A stretch of DNA of 12,473 bases from Sutterella sp. UBA4713 (GTDB lineage Bacteria > Pseudomonadota > Gammaproteobacteria > Burkholderiales > Burkholderiaceae_F). Below, piece by piece: positions 1-6,075 of the stretch. The first letter of the stretch is position 1; each line of letters begins with the position of its first letter. The stretch lies in assembly GCA_002404465.1 (NCBI GenBank), contig DHJT01000078.1:1-12473 (forward strand). The letters are read 5' to 3'. Below the pieces are notes generated by a model. That model was not told where the DNA came from and ran no database searches. It was given only the letters and a program-made list of their open reading frames with translations. A program made the position numbers and the translations under genes.

Positions 1-11
1 CAGTCAGTGAA

Positions 12-1640
12 ATGTGCCCCCCCCCAGGTGAAAGCTCACCGTCGGGCCCCGAGTTAACAAAGACAGTTCTAGTCGTGGCACTTGCTTTTGCGATGTGCAC
101 GTTCTTTTATCTCATGTCTGATGGCTTTTATGCCGTCGAGCGATTTCATTCAATCGGAAACAACGTTCAGGGACACTTGGGGGTAGCCGAGTGGTTGCGG
201 CGAATGGTTTTTATCGCTGAGTACATGCTTGCCGTTTGTCTCTTTTTGTCGGCAGCACTCACAAGAAGCCCAGTCAATGTCATTTTGCTGTGTGTTTTCT
301 GGGGACTCCTCACTCTTGAACTTGTTGCTCAGAGTGTTTACGGTAGACCGGCCGATATTGAGAACATTGCGATGCTTAATGCAGCCGCAGGAAATATCGC
401 TGATGCTCTGGTGCTCTACAAAAGTTTTATCGCCTCGAGTTCGGTGAAGGCAGCACTTGTTTTTGTTCCGGCGCTTTTTCTATTTCTTTTTTTTAGAAAA
501 ACTTGGTGGGTTCGTCGAGCGGCGCTCTTTGTTTTTGTCGGTGCCGTTACGGGACTAATCTCTTTTTACCTTGTCATTTTGCTCTGTCGCGGCTCGCCGG
601 CTCTGATAGGATTTCCCAAGGGTTTGTCATACGCATTTGCTTCTGCTGTTATCAAGGCCAACTCGGTTTTAACCCCAACGGAGAAACTCGCGCTGTCAGA
701 GTCATCGGTGCCGGCATTAATCGGGAAGCCCATCCGTAATGTTCTTGTGGTTGTCGATGAGTCGATTGAATACAGTGTTTTCGCCAAATTGCTCGAGAAA
801 AACATTCCGGGTGTTACCGATTTTGGTCAGTCCTATTCGGGAGCCAATTGTTCGGCTCCGTCTAATTACGTTTTGCGACGAGCTTGGTGGCGTCGACAGG
901 CCTCTAATCATGTAGACATCAAAGAGGTTCCTTCTCTTTTTCAGATTGCTCGAGAGGCAGGCTACCAAACGGTGTACATGGACAATCAGAACGTTTTGAA
1001 GGACGGAGCTGTTCGCAATTACATTGATGCAGAGGAAGCGCAATTCATGGATTCGGTTTACGAGACAACGGGGCCTGGATACGAGCGTGACATGAAGGCG
1101 TTAAAGCAAATTGCCGATATTTTGAAGAAGCCGGGGAAGCATTTCATTTTTGTCAACAAGATTGGATCGCACTTTCCCTATGAGCACACGTTGGTTCCGA
1201 GTTCCGTAACAAACAACCGCATTGAAAATTATTGGCGTTCCGTCAGACAAAATGCCACAGACTTCATCTTTAATCTTTCAGCGTTGGCACGTGAGGATTC
1301 AGTTTTCTTTTATACGTCCGATCACGGGCAAAACTTGAACGGCTTTGCGTCGCATTGCAACACGGGAAATGAAATTGCCACGAAGGAATATACGGTGCCG
1401 TTCCTGATTCTGACGCAAAATTCGGAAATCAACCGAAGACTTGTGAACGCCAGATTGTCCCTTTACGGGAAATTGACCCATCTGGAATTCTCTGAAAGCG
1501 TTCGCAATCTGTTGGGCAAGGAAGTTCCTGGATCGAATTCTGTGTTCAATTATGTTAAACCGAAGACGCCGTTCTGCGGTATGTATGGGCAACCGATTCG
1601 TTTTCTTGGTGTTGCGCCGTCGTGCAAGAAGCTTGATTAA
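12..1640 (+). CDS. Membrane-anchored sulfatase-fold transferase, phosphoethanolamine transferase-like (EptA/LtaS superfamily)
   Basis: This 542-residue protein has an N-terminal membrane domain with about five hydrophobic segments (near 17-36, 65-84, 88-107, 147-162, 169-191) and a C-terminal alkaline-phosphatase/sulfatase-fold domain from about 240. That is the layout of EptA-type enzymes, which move phosphoethanolamine from phosphatidylethanolamine onto lipid A or other glycans on the periplasmic side. Probable metal ligands and active-site residues are Asp249-Glu250 in the VVVDES strand, Ser281 in NCSAPSN as candidate nucleophile, His387, Asp437-His438 in SDHGQN, and His448. EptA uses Thr as nucleophile, so Ser here is a departure. 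The acceptor substrate cannot be told from sequence. The start is uncertain: only 11 bases lie upstream, no Shine-Dalgarno is clear, and the frame is open to the window edge. A run of nine C follows the ATG. Later in-frame starts (GTG at 75, ATG at 93) would cut into the first membrane segment. The family call is firm, the specific activity is inferred. Confidence 0.8.
   Translation: MCPPPGESSPSGPELTKTVLVVALAFAMCTFFYLMSDGFYAVERFHSIGNNVQGHLGVAEWLRRMVFIAEYMLAVCLFLSAALTRSPVNVILLCVFWGLLTLELVAQSVYGRPADIENIAMLNAAAGNIADALVLYKSFIASSSVKAALVFVPALFLFLFFRKTWWVRRAALFVFVGAVTGLISFYLVILLCRGSPALIGFPKGLSYAFASAVIKANSVLTPTEKLALSESSVPALIGKPIRNVLVVVDESIEYSVFAKLLEKNIPGVTDFGQSYSGANCSAPSNYVLRRAWWRRQASNHVDIKEVPSLFQIAREAGYQTVYMDNQNVLKDGAVRNYIDAEEAQFMDSVYETTGPGYERDMKALKQIADILKKPGKHFIFVNKIGSHFPYEHTLVPSSVTNNRIENYWRSVRQNATDFIFNLSALAREDSVFFYTSDHGQNLNGFASHCNTGNEIATKEYTVPFLILTQNSEINRRLVNARLSLYGKLTHLEFSESVRNLLGKEVPGSNSVFNYVKPKTPFCGMYGQPIRFLGVAPSCKKLD
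17..25 (+). repeat. Poly-C tract (C9) at codons 2-5 of the first gene
   Basis: Nine consecutive C follow ATGTG at the start of the sulfatase-fold gene. In the present length the frame is open. With ten C the frame reads AGG TGA and stops at codon 7. With eight C it stops at AGT TAA, around codon 15. Homopolymer tracts in this position are the classic substrate for slipped-strand phase variation of surface-modifying enzymes. Whether this tract varies cannot be judged from one sequence. Confidence 0.9.
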
Positions 1641-1743
1641 GCTTAGGTCGGACGGCCTCGCTCTATTGTGCAGTTGGCGCTTGGCAAAGAATTGGGTTTG
1701 TTCTTTGACAGAAAGGTAATCCGAATAATGCACACAGGAACGG

Positions 1744-1749
1744 TACAAT
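1744..1749 (+). promoter_or_regulatory. Candidate -10 element for the lipoprotein gene
   Basis: TACAAT matches the sigma-70 -10 consensus at five of six positions and lies 37 bases before the lipoprotein start, so transcription would begin about 30 bases upstream of the ATG. No good -35 is found at 16-18 bases. A perfect TTGACA at 1705-1710 is too far from this box and is followed only by weak -10 matches at its own proper distance. The 146-base gap after the upstream gene favours an independent promoter somewhere here. Confidence 0.3.
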
Positions 1750-1786
1750 GAGCTTGTCGGTCCTATGAGTCATTGGGAGAATTTCC

Positions 1787-2296
1787 ATGTTTCTGAAGAA
1801 AGTTCGGTTTGTGATTGCCTTGGCTTGTGTAGTTGTTTTAACGGCCTGCTCGCACCCGCAGTTGATTGATTTGGGACAATCGCAAGATGTCGTTCAGAGT
1901 CAATTAGGCAAGCCCGATGCCGTCACGGCCATGCCGGACGGAACAGTGCGTTGGACGTATTCTTCACAGCCGTTCGGGCAGCAGGTCTGGTGGCTTTTCT
2001 TTGACCAAAACGGAAAGATGATTTCTCGTGAGCAAGGCTTGCAGGAGAAGTATTTTCCGCTTGTGAAAATCGGCCAGTCTACCGAGGCCGATGTTTGGTC
2101 TCTGTGGGGGCCGTGTGCGGAAAAGTACGACTTTCGACTTGTTGGACAACATGCCTGGATGTATCGCTATAAGGACAGCGGCAATTTCGACATGGCTGTT
2201 TGGCCGCAGTTCGATAAGAACGGTATTGTCCGTAGCATGGACGTTACGCCTGATCCGTGGAAAGAGCGTGACCGATTTTTTCCCTGGTGTTTTTAG
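1787..2296 (+). CDS. Small lipoprotein with two tandem BamE/SmpA-like repeats
   Basis: This 169-residue protein begins with a lipoprotein signal peptide: MFLKKVR, a hydrophobic stretch, then lipobox LTAC with Cys21 as the lipidation site. The mature part consists of two diverged copies of one unit, near residues 28-81 and 94-151. Each runs (L/I)GQS, a DV pair, a Gly or Pro turn, a W-x-Y or W-x-Y-R strand, and FDxNG followed by a short strand (FDQNGKMIS and FDKNGIVRS). This is the pattern of the SmpA/OmlA (BamE) fold, which is an alpha-alpha-beta-beta-beta unit found in outer-membrane lipoproteins. True BamE has one such unit, so this is a paralogous lipoprotein rather than the BAM subunit. 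Residue 22 is Ser rather than Asp, so sorting to the outer membrane is likely. GGGAGA at 1775-1780, six bases before the ATG, supports the start. The function is unknown. Confidence 0.8.
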   Translation: MFLKKVRFVIALACVVVLTACSHPQLIDLGQSQDVVQSQLGKPDAVTAMPDGTVRWTYSSQPFGQQVWWLFFDQNGKMISREQGLQEKYFPLVKIGQSTEADVWSLWGPCAEKYDFRLVGQHAWMYRYKDSGNFDMAVWPQFDKNGIVRSMDVTPDPWKERDRFFPWCF

Positions 2297-2326
2297 GCGA
2301 AAGTTCGAACGTTGTTGGCTTTCGCC
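2296..2326. other. Inverted repeat between convergent genes, possible weak terminator
   Basis: GGCGAAAG at 2296-2303 and CTTTCGCC at 2319-2326 form a perfect 8-bp stem around a 15-base loop. The stem begins at the last base of the lipoprotein stop codon and lies between that gene and the convergent YbaK-family gene, which ends at 2333. A T-run (2336-2341) follows on the plus strand only after nine bases, and none follows on the minus strand, so it is not a textbook intrinsic terminator. The position suggests a role in ending one or both transcripts. Confidence 0.4.
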
Positions 2327-2332
2327 GGGGAC

Positions 2333-2821
2333 TCATTTTTTAAGGAAGTCGATTTCTCGCGGGTGCACAATCCGATGAAAGTCTTGTGTGTCGATGATAA
2401 TCGAGGTGTCTCGGGATCCGGCATTAAAGGCCAATTCCTTGTAACGCGTAAAAAGAGTCGGATCGGCGATGCCCAACAGTTTTTCGTGAAACGAAACGGG
2501 AGGGACAGCTCCGAAGATGCACCCGGTAAGTTCCATGACTTCTTCGGCACTACAGAGCCCGGCACGACGTCCGCCCAAGGCCGCGGCTAGTTTGGCTAAG
2601 TCAGCCTGGCAATCGGCTGGCAACACAGCAAGAACATATTGTTTCACGCCGTTTCCTTTCACGAGACAAACAAGGGCTTTTGCTCCCTGTCCGAGTTCTG
2701 TCCCGCGTACTTCTGAGACCGATTGGCTTGATCGTTCACAGGCCGGATGATGCACGACACGATATTTTGCTGCTCCGGAATCAAACAGCGCACAGAGTTT
2801 TCCAAGAACGTCTTGAACCAT
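2333..2821 (-). CDS. YbaK/ProX-family aminoacyl-tRNA deacylase
   Basis: This 162-residue single-domain protein belongs to the YbaK/prolyl-tRNA synthetase-associated family, whose members hydrolyse mischarged aminoacyl-tRNAs in trans in the cytoplasm. The conserved lysine needed for tRNA editing in this family fits Lys48 in the strand GAKALVCLV. The second hallmark, a Gly-rich loop ending in Pro, is TGCIFGAVPPV at 99-109, followed by the FNAGSRDTSIIID segment at 132-144. The start is the ATG at 2819-2821, preceded on its own strand by AGGAAG five bases upstream. The frame is open further upstream, but that would run through the divergent yqgE gene. The subfamily (Cys-tRNA-Pro, Ala-tRNA-Pro or other specificity) cannot be fixed from these motifs. 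It is divergent from yqgE across 48 bases and convergent with the lipoprotein gene. Confidence 0.85.
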   Translation of the reverse strand: MVQDVLGKLCALFDSGAAKYRVVHHPACERSSQSVSEVRGTELGQGAKALVCLVKGNGVKQYVLAVLPADCQADLAKLAAALGGRRAGLCSAEEVMELTGCIFGAVPPVSFHEKLLGIADPTLFTRYKELAFNAGSRDTSIIIDTQDFHRIVHPREIDFLKK

Positions 2822-2869
2822 AAAAACTTCCTTTAAGTCACAGATTAAATAATGCGATAGCATACGCCT
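2822..2869. promoter_or_regulatory. Short divergent intergenic region between the YbaK-family gene and yqgE
   Basis: Both flanking genes start here in opposite directions, so two promoters must fit in 48 bases or extend into the coding starts. The middle is A+T-rich (ATTAAATAAT at 2844-2853), giving TTTAAT as a possible -10 on the minus strand. The minus side holds a good ribosome-binding site (AGGAAG). The plus side has no recognisable Shine-Dalgarno before the yqgE ATG. I could not assign either promoter with confidence. Confidence 0.4.
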
Positions 2870-3439
2870 ATGACAAACGAACTTAAAAACAGTCTTCTGA
2901 TTGCTTCGCCTGCCATGACAGACGAGCGCTTTGCCAAGACGGTCATTCTTTTGCTCGAACATCGGGCAGAGGGCTCTTTCGGACTTGTACTCAATAAAGA
3001 AAGTGATTTTTCGCTTTCCGATGCGTGTGAGCAACTGGAATGTCCTCCTCCTAAGCAGGACGTTGCGTTCGGCTGGGGCGGTCCCGTGCATCCGATGATG
3101 GCCTTTGTTTTACACTCGGTTCAGGGCAAGTGGCTTCGTACGGATTTTGAAGACCAAAAGACAGGTGTTGCCTTGACGGTTTCCGATGATATTTTGCGTG
3201 CAGCCGCTCAAGGGGAAGGGCCTGACAAGATGTATCCTGTTTTGGGGTGTGCCATGTGGGACGCCGGGCAACTGGAAGCCGAAATTCGGGAGGGTGCGTG
3301 GTTCTTGGCAGGATCTTCGGCTCGAATCGTCTTTGACGTTCCTTGCTCGAGGCGCTATGAAGCGGCACTTGCTTTAGTCGGCAACGAGGCGCTTGGAGAC
3401 GCAAACGTCTTTGTGTCCGATGAAATCGGACACGCTTGA
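2870..3439 (+). CDS. yqgE: YqgE/AlgH family protein
   Basis: This 189-residue protein matches the YqgE/AlgH family along its whole length (E. coli YqgE is about 187). The family signatures are present: an N-terminal LLIASPAMTDERFAKTVILL segment at 9-28 with the following LLEH, GSFGLVLNKE at 35-44, WGGPVHP at 69-75, and the C-terminal GCAMWDAGQLEAEI at 126-139 leading into GAWFLA. The family is cytosolic and its molecular function is not settled; the AlgH name comes from a link to alginate gene regulation in Pseudomonas. The gene immediately precedes ruvX/yqgF, the widely conserved arrangement in proteobacteria that supports both calls. The chosen ATG gives the family's usual N-terminus, although no Shine-Dalgarno is visible before it. 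Confidence 0.95.
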   Translation: MTNELKNSLLIASPAMTDERFAKTVILLLEHRAEGSFGLVLNKESDFSLSDACEQLECPPPKQDVAFGWGGPVHPMMAFVLHSVQGKWLRTDFEDQKTGVALTVSDDILRAAAQGEGPDKMYPVLGCAMWDAGQLEAEIREGAWFLAGSSARIVFDVPCSRRYEAALALVGNEALGDANVFVSDEIGHA

Positions 3440-3440
3440 T

Positions 3441-3467
3441 TTGAGTTGAGCGACGGTTCGGTAAAAT
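3441..3467 (+). promoter_or_regulatory. Candidate promoter for ruvX
   Basis: TTGAGT at 3441-3446 and TAAAAT at 3462-3467 form a possible -35/-10 pair with a short 15-base spacer, in the 51-base gap after yqgE. The -10 matches consensus at five of six positions. Transcription would start about 16 bases before the ruvX ATG. Read-through from yqgE is equally possible. Confidence 0.35.
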
Positions 3468-3490
3468 ACGCTTTTCAGTCAGTAACTTCC

Positions 3491-3919
3491 ATGAAAACGC
3501 ATCAGACGGGAATTGTTCTCGGATTCGATTACGGTCGAGTTCGCATCGGAGTTGCTCTTGGCAATATTTTGACAGCCGGTGCCAGACCTCTTGGCATTGT
3601 TAATGCCCGAACAAAAGTGTCTAAATGGAACGAAATTGATAAACAAATCAACGATTGGGATCCAGATTGTTTTGTGGTCGGCATTCCTCGACATCCGGAT
3701 GGCAATCCGCATGAAGTCACGCGGCAGGCTTTACGATTTGCCCGCCAGTTGACTGGGCGAACGGGTTTGCCCGTTTATGGTGCAGATGAACGCTATTCGT
3801 CCGTGCTTTTGGAAAGGGACGGCAAGCGAATTGACGACGCATCGGCGGCGACTATTTTGCAACAGTGGTTTGATGAGGGGTGCCCGAAAAACGAGATTGG
3901 GCGAAAGATAGAAAAATGA
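3491..3919 (+). CDS. ruvX: Putative pre-16S rRNA nuclease / Holliday junction resolvase-like YqgF
   Basis: This 142-residue protein is of the YqgF family (E. coli YqgF is 138), an RNase H-fold nuclease implicated in processing the 5' end of 16S rRNA and earlier named as a resolvase-like protein. The first catalytic Asp is in GFDYG (Asp13), followed by the family's RIGVA strand. VVGIPRHPDG at 62-71 matches the second strand and loop. ADER at 98-101 and DDASAATIL at 115-123 carry the remaining acidic residues (Glu100 and Asp116 likely). The ATG at 3491 gives the usual short N-terminus. A TTG at 3446 in the same frame would add 15 residues but lies over the candidate promoter. The stop overlaps the start of the acyltransferase gene (ATGA), indicating translational coupling. 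Confidence 0.93.
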   Translation: MKTHQTGIVLGFDYGRVRIGVALGNILTAGARPLGIVNARTKVSKWNEIDKQINDWDPDCFVVGIPRHPDGNPHEVTRQALRFARQLTGRTGLPVYGADERYSSVLLERDGKRIDDASAATILQQWFDEGCPKNEIGRKIEK

Positions 3920-4701
3920 ATTTTTTACTCGGCATTTATCGGCTGATGAAAGTCGGTCTGTATATCATCGGATGTTTATGGACAGTGGCCTTTGTTTTGC
4001 CCGGAGCAAGTCCTGAACGGCGCGGACGCATTATTCGTGTTTGGGCCGGACGCTTGCCTCGCATGATAGGAATTCGGATTGAGTACGAAGGGACGTTGGA
4101 TTGCCCGGAAGCGTTTGATTCAGGAATAACGCCCAATTCTCTCGGCAGACTGCTTGTTTCCAATCATGTGACGTTCTTAGATCCCTTTGTTATCGATGCC
4201 GTTTTGCCGGCTGGATTTGTGGCGAAAGCGGAAATAGGGCAGTGGCCCGTTTTGGGACGCATTGCGAGTGCTGTCGGAACCATTTATATCGATCGTAGCA
4301 ACAAGCGTGCTTTAATCGGCATTTCCGAAACGATGGAGACCGCTTTAAGACAGGGACGCAACGTTCTTGTATTTCCAGAAGGAACCACATCAAACGGAAT
4401 GGGGCTTTTGAAGATGCATTCCAACCTTTTTGAAGCGGCAACCGTGACCGGTGCCGTTACGGTTCCTCTCCTAATCCAGTACAAAAAAGACGGAGTGCCG
4501 ACGAGTATTCCTGCCTGGACGGGACACGAGCCGCTCTTTACGCGGTTATGGGCGATTTTGTGCTCACGGGGCTTGTCGGTAACGGTTCATATTCTGCCGA
4601 CACTAACGGCCACAAATCGCCACGTGCTATGTGCTGAGACCAGTGCCGCTCTTTCGGCAAAGCTTGGAATTACAGACCCTCTCGCTCAAACAAAAGAATG
4701 A
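3916..4701 (+). CDS. plsC: 1-acyl-sn-glycerol-3-phosphate acyltransferase (PlsC family)
   Basis: This 261-residue membrane-associated acyltransferase probably transfers an acyl chain to lysophosphatidic acid to make phosphatidic acid, the second acylation of phospholipid synthesis. Motif I is NHVTFLD (His84, Asp89, the HX4D catalytic pair). Motif III is FPEGTTS at 153-159, and motif IV contains the Pro of VTVPL at about 184. Residues 8-30 form an N-terminal membrane segment. The start overlaps the ruvX stop by four bases. An in-frame upstream ATG at 3880 lies inside ruvX and would add an unneeded hydrophilic extension, so I reject it. PlsC, LpxL-like and other acyltransferases share these motifs, and some genomes carry several paralogues, so the exact acceptor is inferred. 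The thioesterase gene follows after 13 bases. Confidence 0.88.
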   Translation: MNFLLGIYRLMKVGLYIIGCLWTVAFVLPGASPERRGRIIRVWAGRLPRMIGIRIEYEGTLDCPEAFDSGITPNSLGRLLVSNHVTFLDPFVIDAVLPAGFVAKAEIGQWPVLGRIASAVGTIYIDRSNKRALIGISETMETALRQGRNVLVFPEGTTSNGMGLLKMHSNLFEAATVTGAVTVPLLIQYKKDGVPTSIPAWTGHEPLFTRLWAILCSRGLSVTVHILPTLTATNRHVLCAETSAALSAKLGITDPLAQTKE

Positions 4702-4714
4702 AAGTAGATTGACT

Positions 4715-5191
4715 ATGACAGTTGACCTTGTTCGATATGAAGTAACCGTCGGCCCCCAAGATATCGATGTTTTGGATCACGTAAATAACCGCGTTTATCT
4801 CAGATGGGTGGAAGAGGCGGCAACATATGCATCCGACTTAAACGGATGGGCGACACAGGACTACTTAAAGCTCGGTGCGGCTTGGATGGCACGTGAGCAT
4901 TGGATTGAGTACCTAAGGCCGTGCGTTTTAAATGACACAGTCGAGATTTACACGTGGATTCAAAACTACCAACACGGAAGAAGTTTCCGTCGTTATGCGA
5001 TGAAAAACCACGGCAAACTTTGTTGCGTGGCCGCAACAGAATGGGTTTTCGTGGATTTGACGGTTCGCAGGGCAATTGAGTGCCCGGAAGCCGTTGCCTC
5101 CTGCTTTGTGACGGTGCCGTCGGACGATCCGAGGCTCAGAGAGCTCGGTATTGCGCGCAGTGTACGGTTTTCCCCCGTTGGGCTTGCATAG
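4715..5191 (+). CDS. Acyl-CoA thioesterase, hot-dog fold (FadM/YbgC-like)
   Basis: This 158-residue protein has the 4-hydroxybenzoyl-CoA thioesterase (hot-dog) fold, which hydrolyses acyl-CoA or similar thioesters in the cytoplasm. The signature is near the N-terminus: QDIDVLDHVNNRVYLRWVEE (15-34), closely following the FadM pattern of Asp, then HVNN, then YL, then EE. The long helix after it and the strands around 76-116 (EIYTWI, then ATEWVFVDL) fit the rest of the fold. Where many relatives have GHVNN, this protein has DHVNN. The ATG at 4715 fits the family N-terminus; AAAG upstream is only a weak ribosome-binding site, and a TTG six bases earlier is an alternative. The gene follows plsC by 13 bases and precedes the mla operon, so a role in acyl-chain turnover is plausible, but the substrate is not determinable. 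Confidence 0.87.
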   Translation: MTVDLVRYEVTVGPQDIDVLDHVNNRVYLRWVEEAATYASDLNGWATQDYLKLGAAWMAREHWIEYLRPCVLNDTVEIYTWIQNYQHGRSFRRYAMKNHGKLCCVAATEWVFVDLTVRRAIECPEAVASCFVTVPSDDPRLRELGIARSVRFSPVGLA

Positions 5192-5203
5192 TTAGGCAAA
5201 GCG

Positions 5204-5232
5204 TTCGGATTGTCGGATGCTTGTGGTAAGAT
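5204..5232 (+). promoter_or_regulatory. Candidate promoter of the mla operon
   Basis: TTCGGA at 5204-5209 and an extended -10, TGGTAAGAT (-10 hexamer TAAGAT at 5227-5232), are separated by 17 bases in the 71-base gap before mlaF. The -10 matches consensus at five of six positions and carries the TGn extension, which compensates for the poor -35. Transcription would start about 23 bases before the mlaF ATG. This is the only sizeable gap before the six mla genes. Confidence 0.55.
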
Positions 5233-5262
5233 GGTCTGAATCTCAATTCAGTTTGTGTGGCA

Positions 5263-6075
5263 ATGTCGAGCGACGATTCTTTTTTGCTCATTGACGACGT
5301 TACGTTCGGATACGAGAAACGTGTCATATTAAACCGGGTGACCATGCACTTCGGTCGAGGTAAGGTTGTGGCCATTATGGGTGGCTCCGGCATGGGGAAA
5401 ACAACGCTTTTGAAACTCATCGGAGGGTTGCTTGTTCCCTGGTCCGGCCGAATTGTGTTTGATGGAAAGCCGATTGATCCCTTAAATGAAGCATCGCTTT
5501 ATGCCATGCGCGAACGGATGGGGATGCTTTTTCAGTTCGGAGCTCTGTTCACGGATTTGTCTGTCTTTGAAAATGTAGCGTTTCCGCTTCGCGAAAGAAC
5601 GAACCTCGATGAAGAAACCGTTCGCGATTTGGTGTTATTGAAATTAAATGCCGTCGGGTTGCGCGGTACGGCACACTTGATGCCGGCGGAAATCTCCGGC
5701 GGCATGGCACGACGCGTTGCCTTGGCCAGGACCATTGCTCTTGATCCTCAGCTCATTATGTATGATGAGCCTTTTGCGGGTCTTGATCCGATTTCCATGG
5801 CCGTGACCTCGCGCTTGATTCGTCGTTTAACCGATGCGCTCGGTGCCACGGCGATTATTGTGACGCACGATGTGGCCGAAACTTTTGCCATTGCCGACTA
5901 CGTTTATATGATTAACGAAGGCCGAGTGGCCGGCGAGGGCACTCCCGAGGAGCTCGGACAATCCGAGGATCCTTTTGTAAGGCAATTCCTGAGAGCAACG
6001 CCCGACGGCCCTGTGCGATTCCATTATCCGGCAGTCCCGTTACAGGATGATTTTTTAGGACGCAGCCATGATTGA
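5263..6075 (+). CDS. mlaF: Mla phospholipid transport ATP-binding protein MlaF
   Basis: This 270-residue ABC ATPase powers the inner-membrane MlaFEDB complex that exchanges phospholipids with periplasmic MlaC. In order it shows Walker A GGSGMGKTT (40-48), Q-loop MLFQFGALF (Gln91), the signature ISGGMARR (144-151), Walker B LIMYDEP with Asp168 and Glu169, the D-loop GLD, and the switch His202 in VTHD. The strings LFQ-GALFTD, VGLRG, LMP and GGMARR closely follow E. coli MlaF, and the C-terminal GPVRFHYP matches the tail that is typical of this subfamily. The start is the ATG at 5263, or a GTG two codons upstream at 5257; neither has a clear Shine-Dalgarno. The gene overlaps mlaE by eight bases. 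Confidence 0.96.
   Translation: MSSDDSFLLIDDVTFGYEKRVILNRVTMHFGRGKVVAIMGGSGMGKTTLLKLIGGLLVPWSGRIVFDGKPIDPLNEASLYAMRERMGMLFQFGALFTDLSVFENVAFPLRERTNLDEETVRDLVLLKLNAVGLRGTAHLMPAEISGGMARRVALARTIALDPQLIMYDEPFAGLDPISMAVTSRLIRRLTDALGATAIIVTHDVAETFAIADYVYMINEGRVAGEGTPEELGQSEDPFVRQFLRATPDGPVRFHYPAVPLQDDFLGRSHD

Noticed and set aside
1629..1644. AAGCTT-GATT-AAGCTT around the stop of the first gene
   Set aside because: A 6-bp stem spanning the stop codon without any following T-run; the unit is itself palindromic, so the repeat has little weight as a terminator.
2822..3091. Long upstream extension of the YbaK-family frame (open to 3091 on the minus strand)
   Set aside because: It would lie antisense inside yqgE. 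The ATG at 2819-2821 has a good ribosome-binding site and gives the family's normal length.
3446..3490. TTG start adding 15 residues to RuvX
   Set aside because: The family starts just before the first catalytic strand, the added residues have no family counterpart, and the region holds a candidate promoter.
4631..4714. Earlier in-frame start for the thioesterase inside plsC
   Set aside because: The extra 28 residues overlap plsC coding sequence and do not belong to the hot-dog fold; the ATG at 4715 fits.
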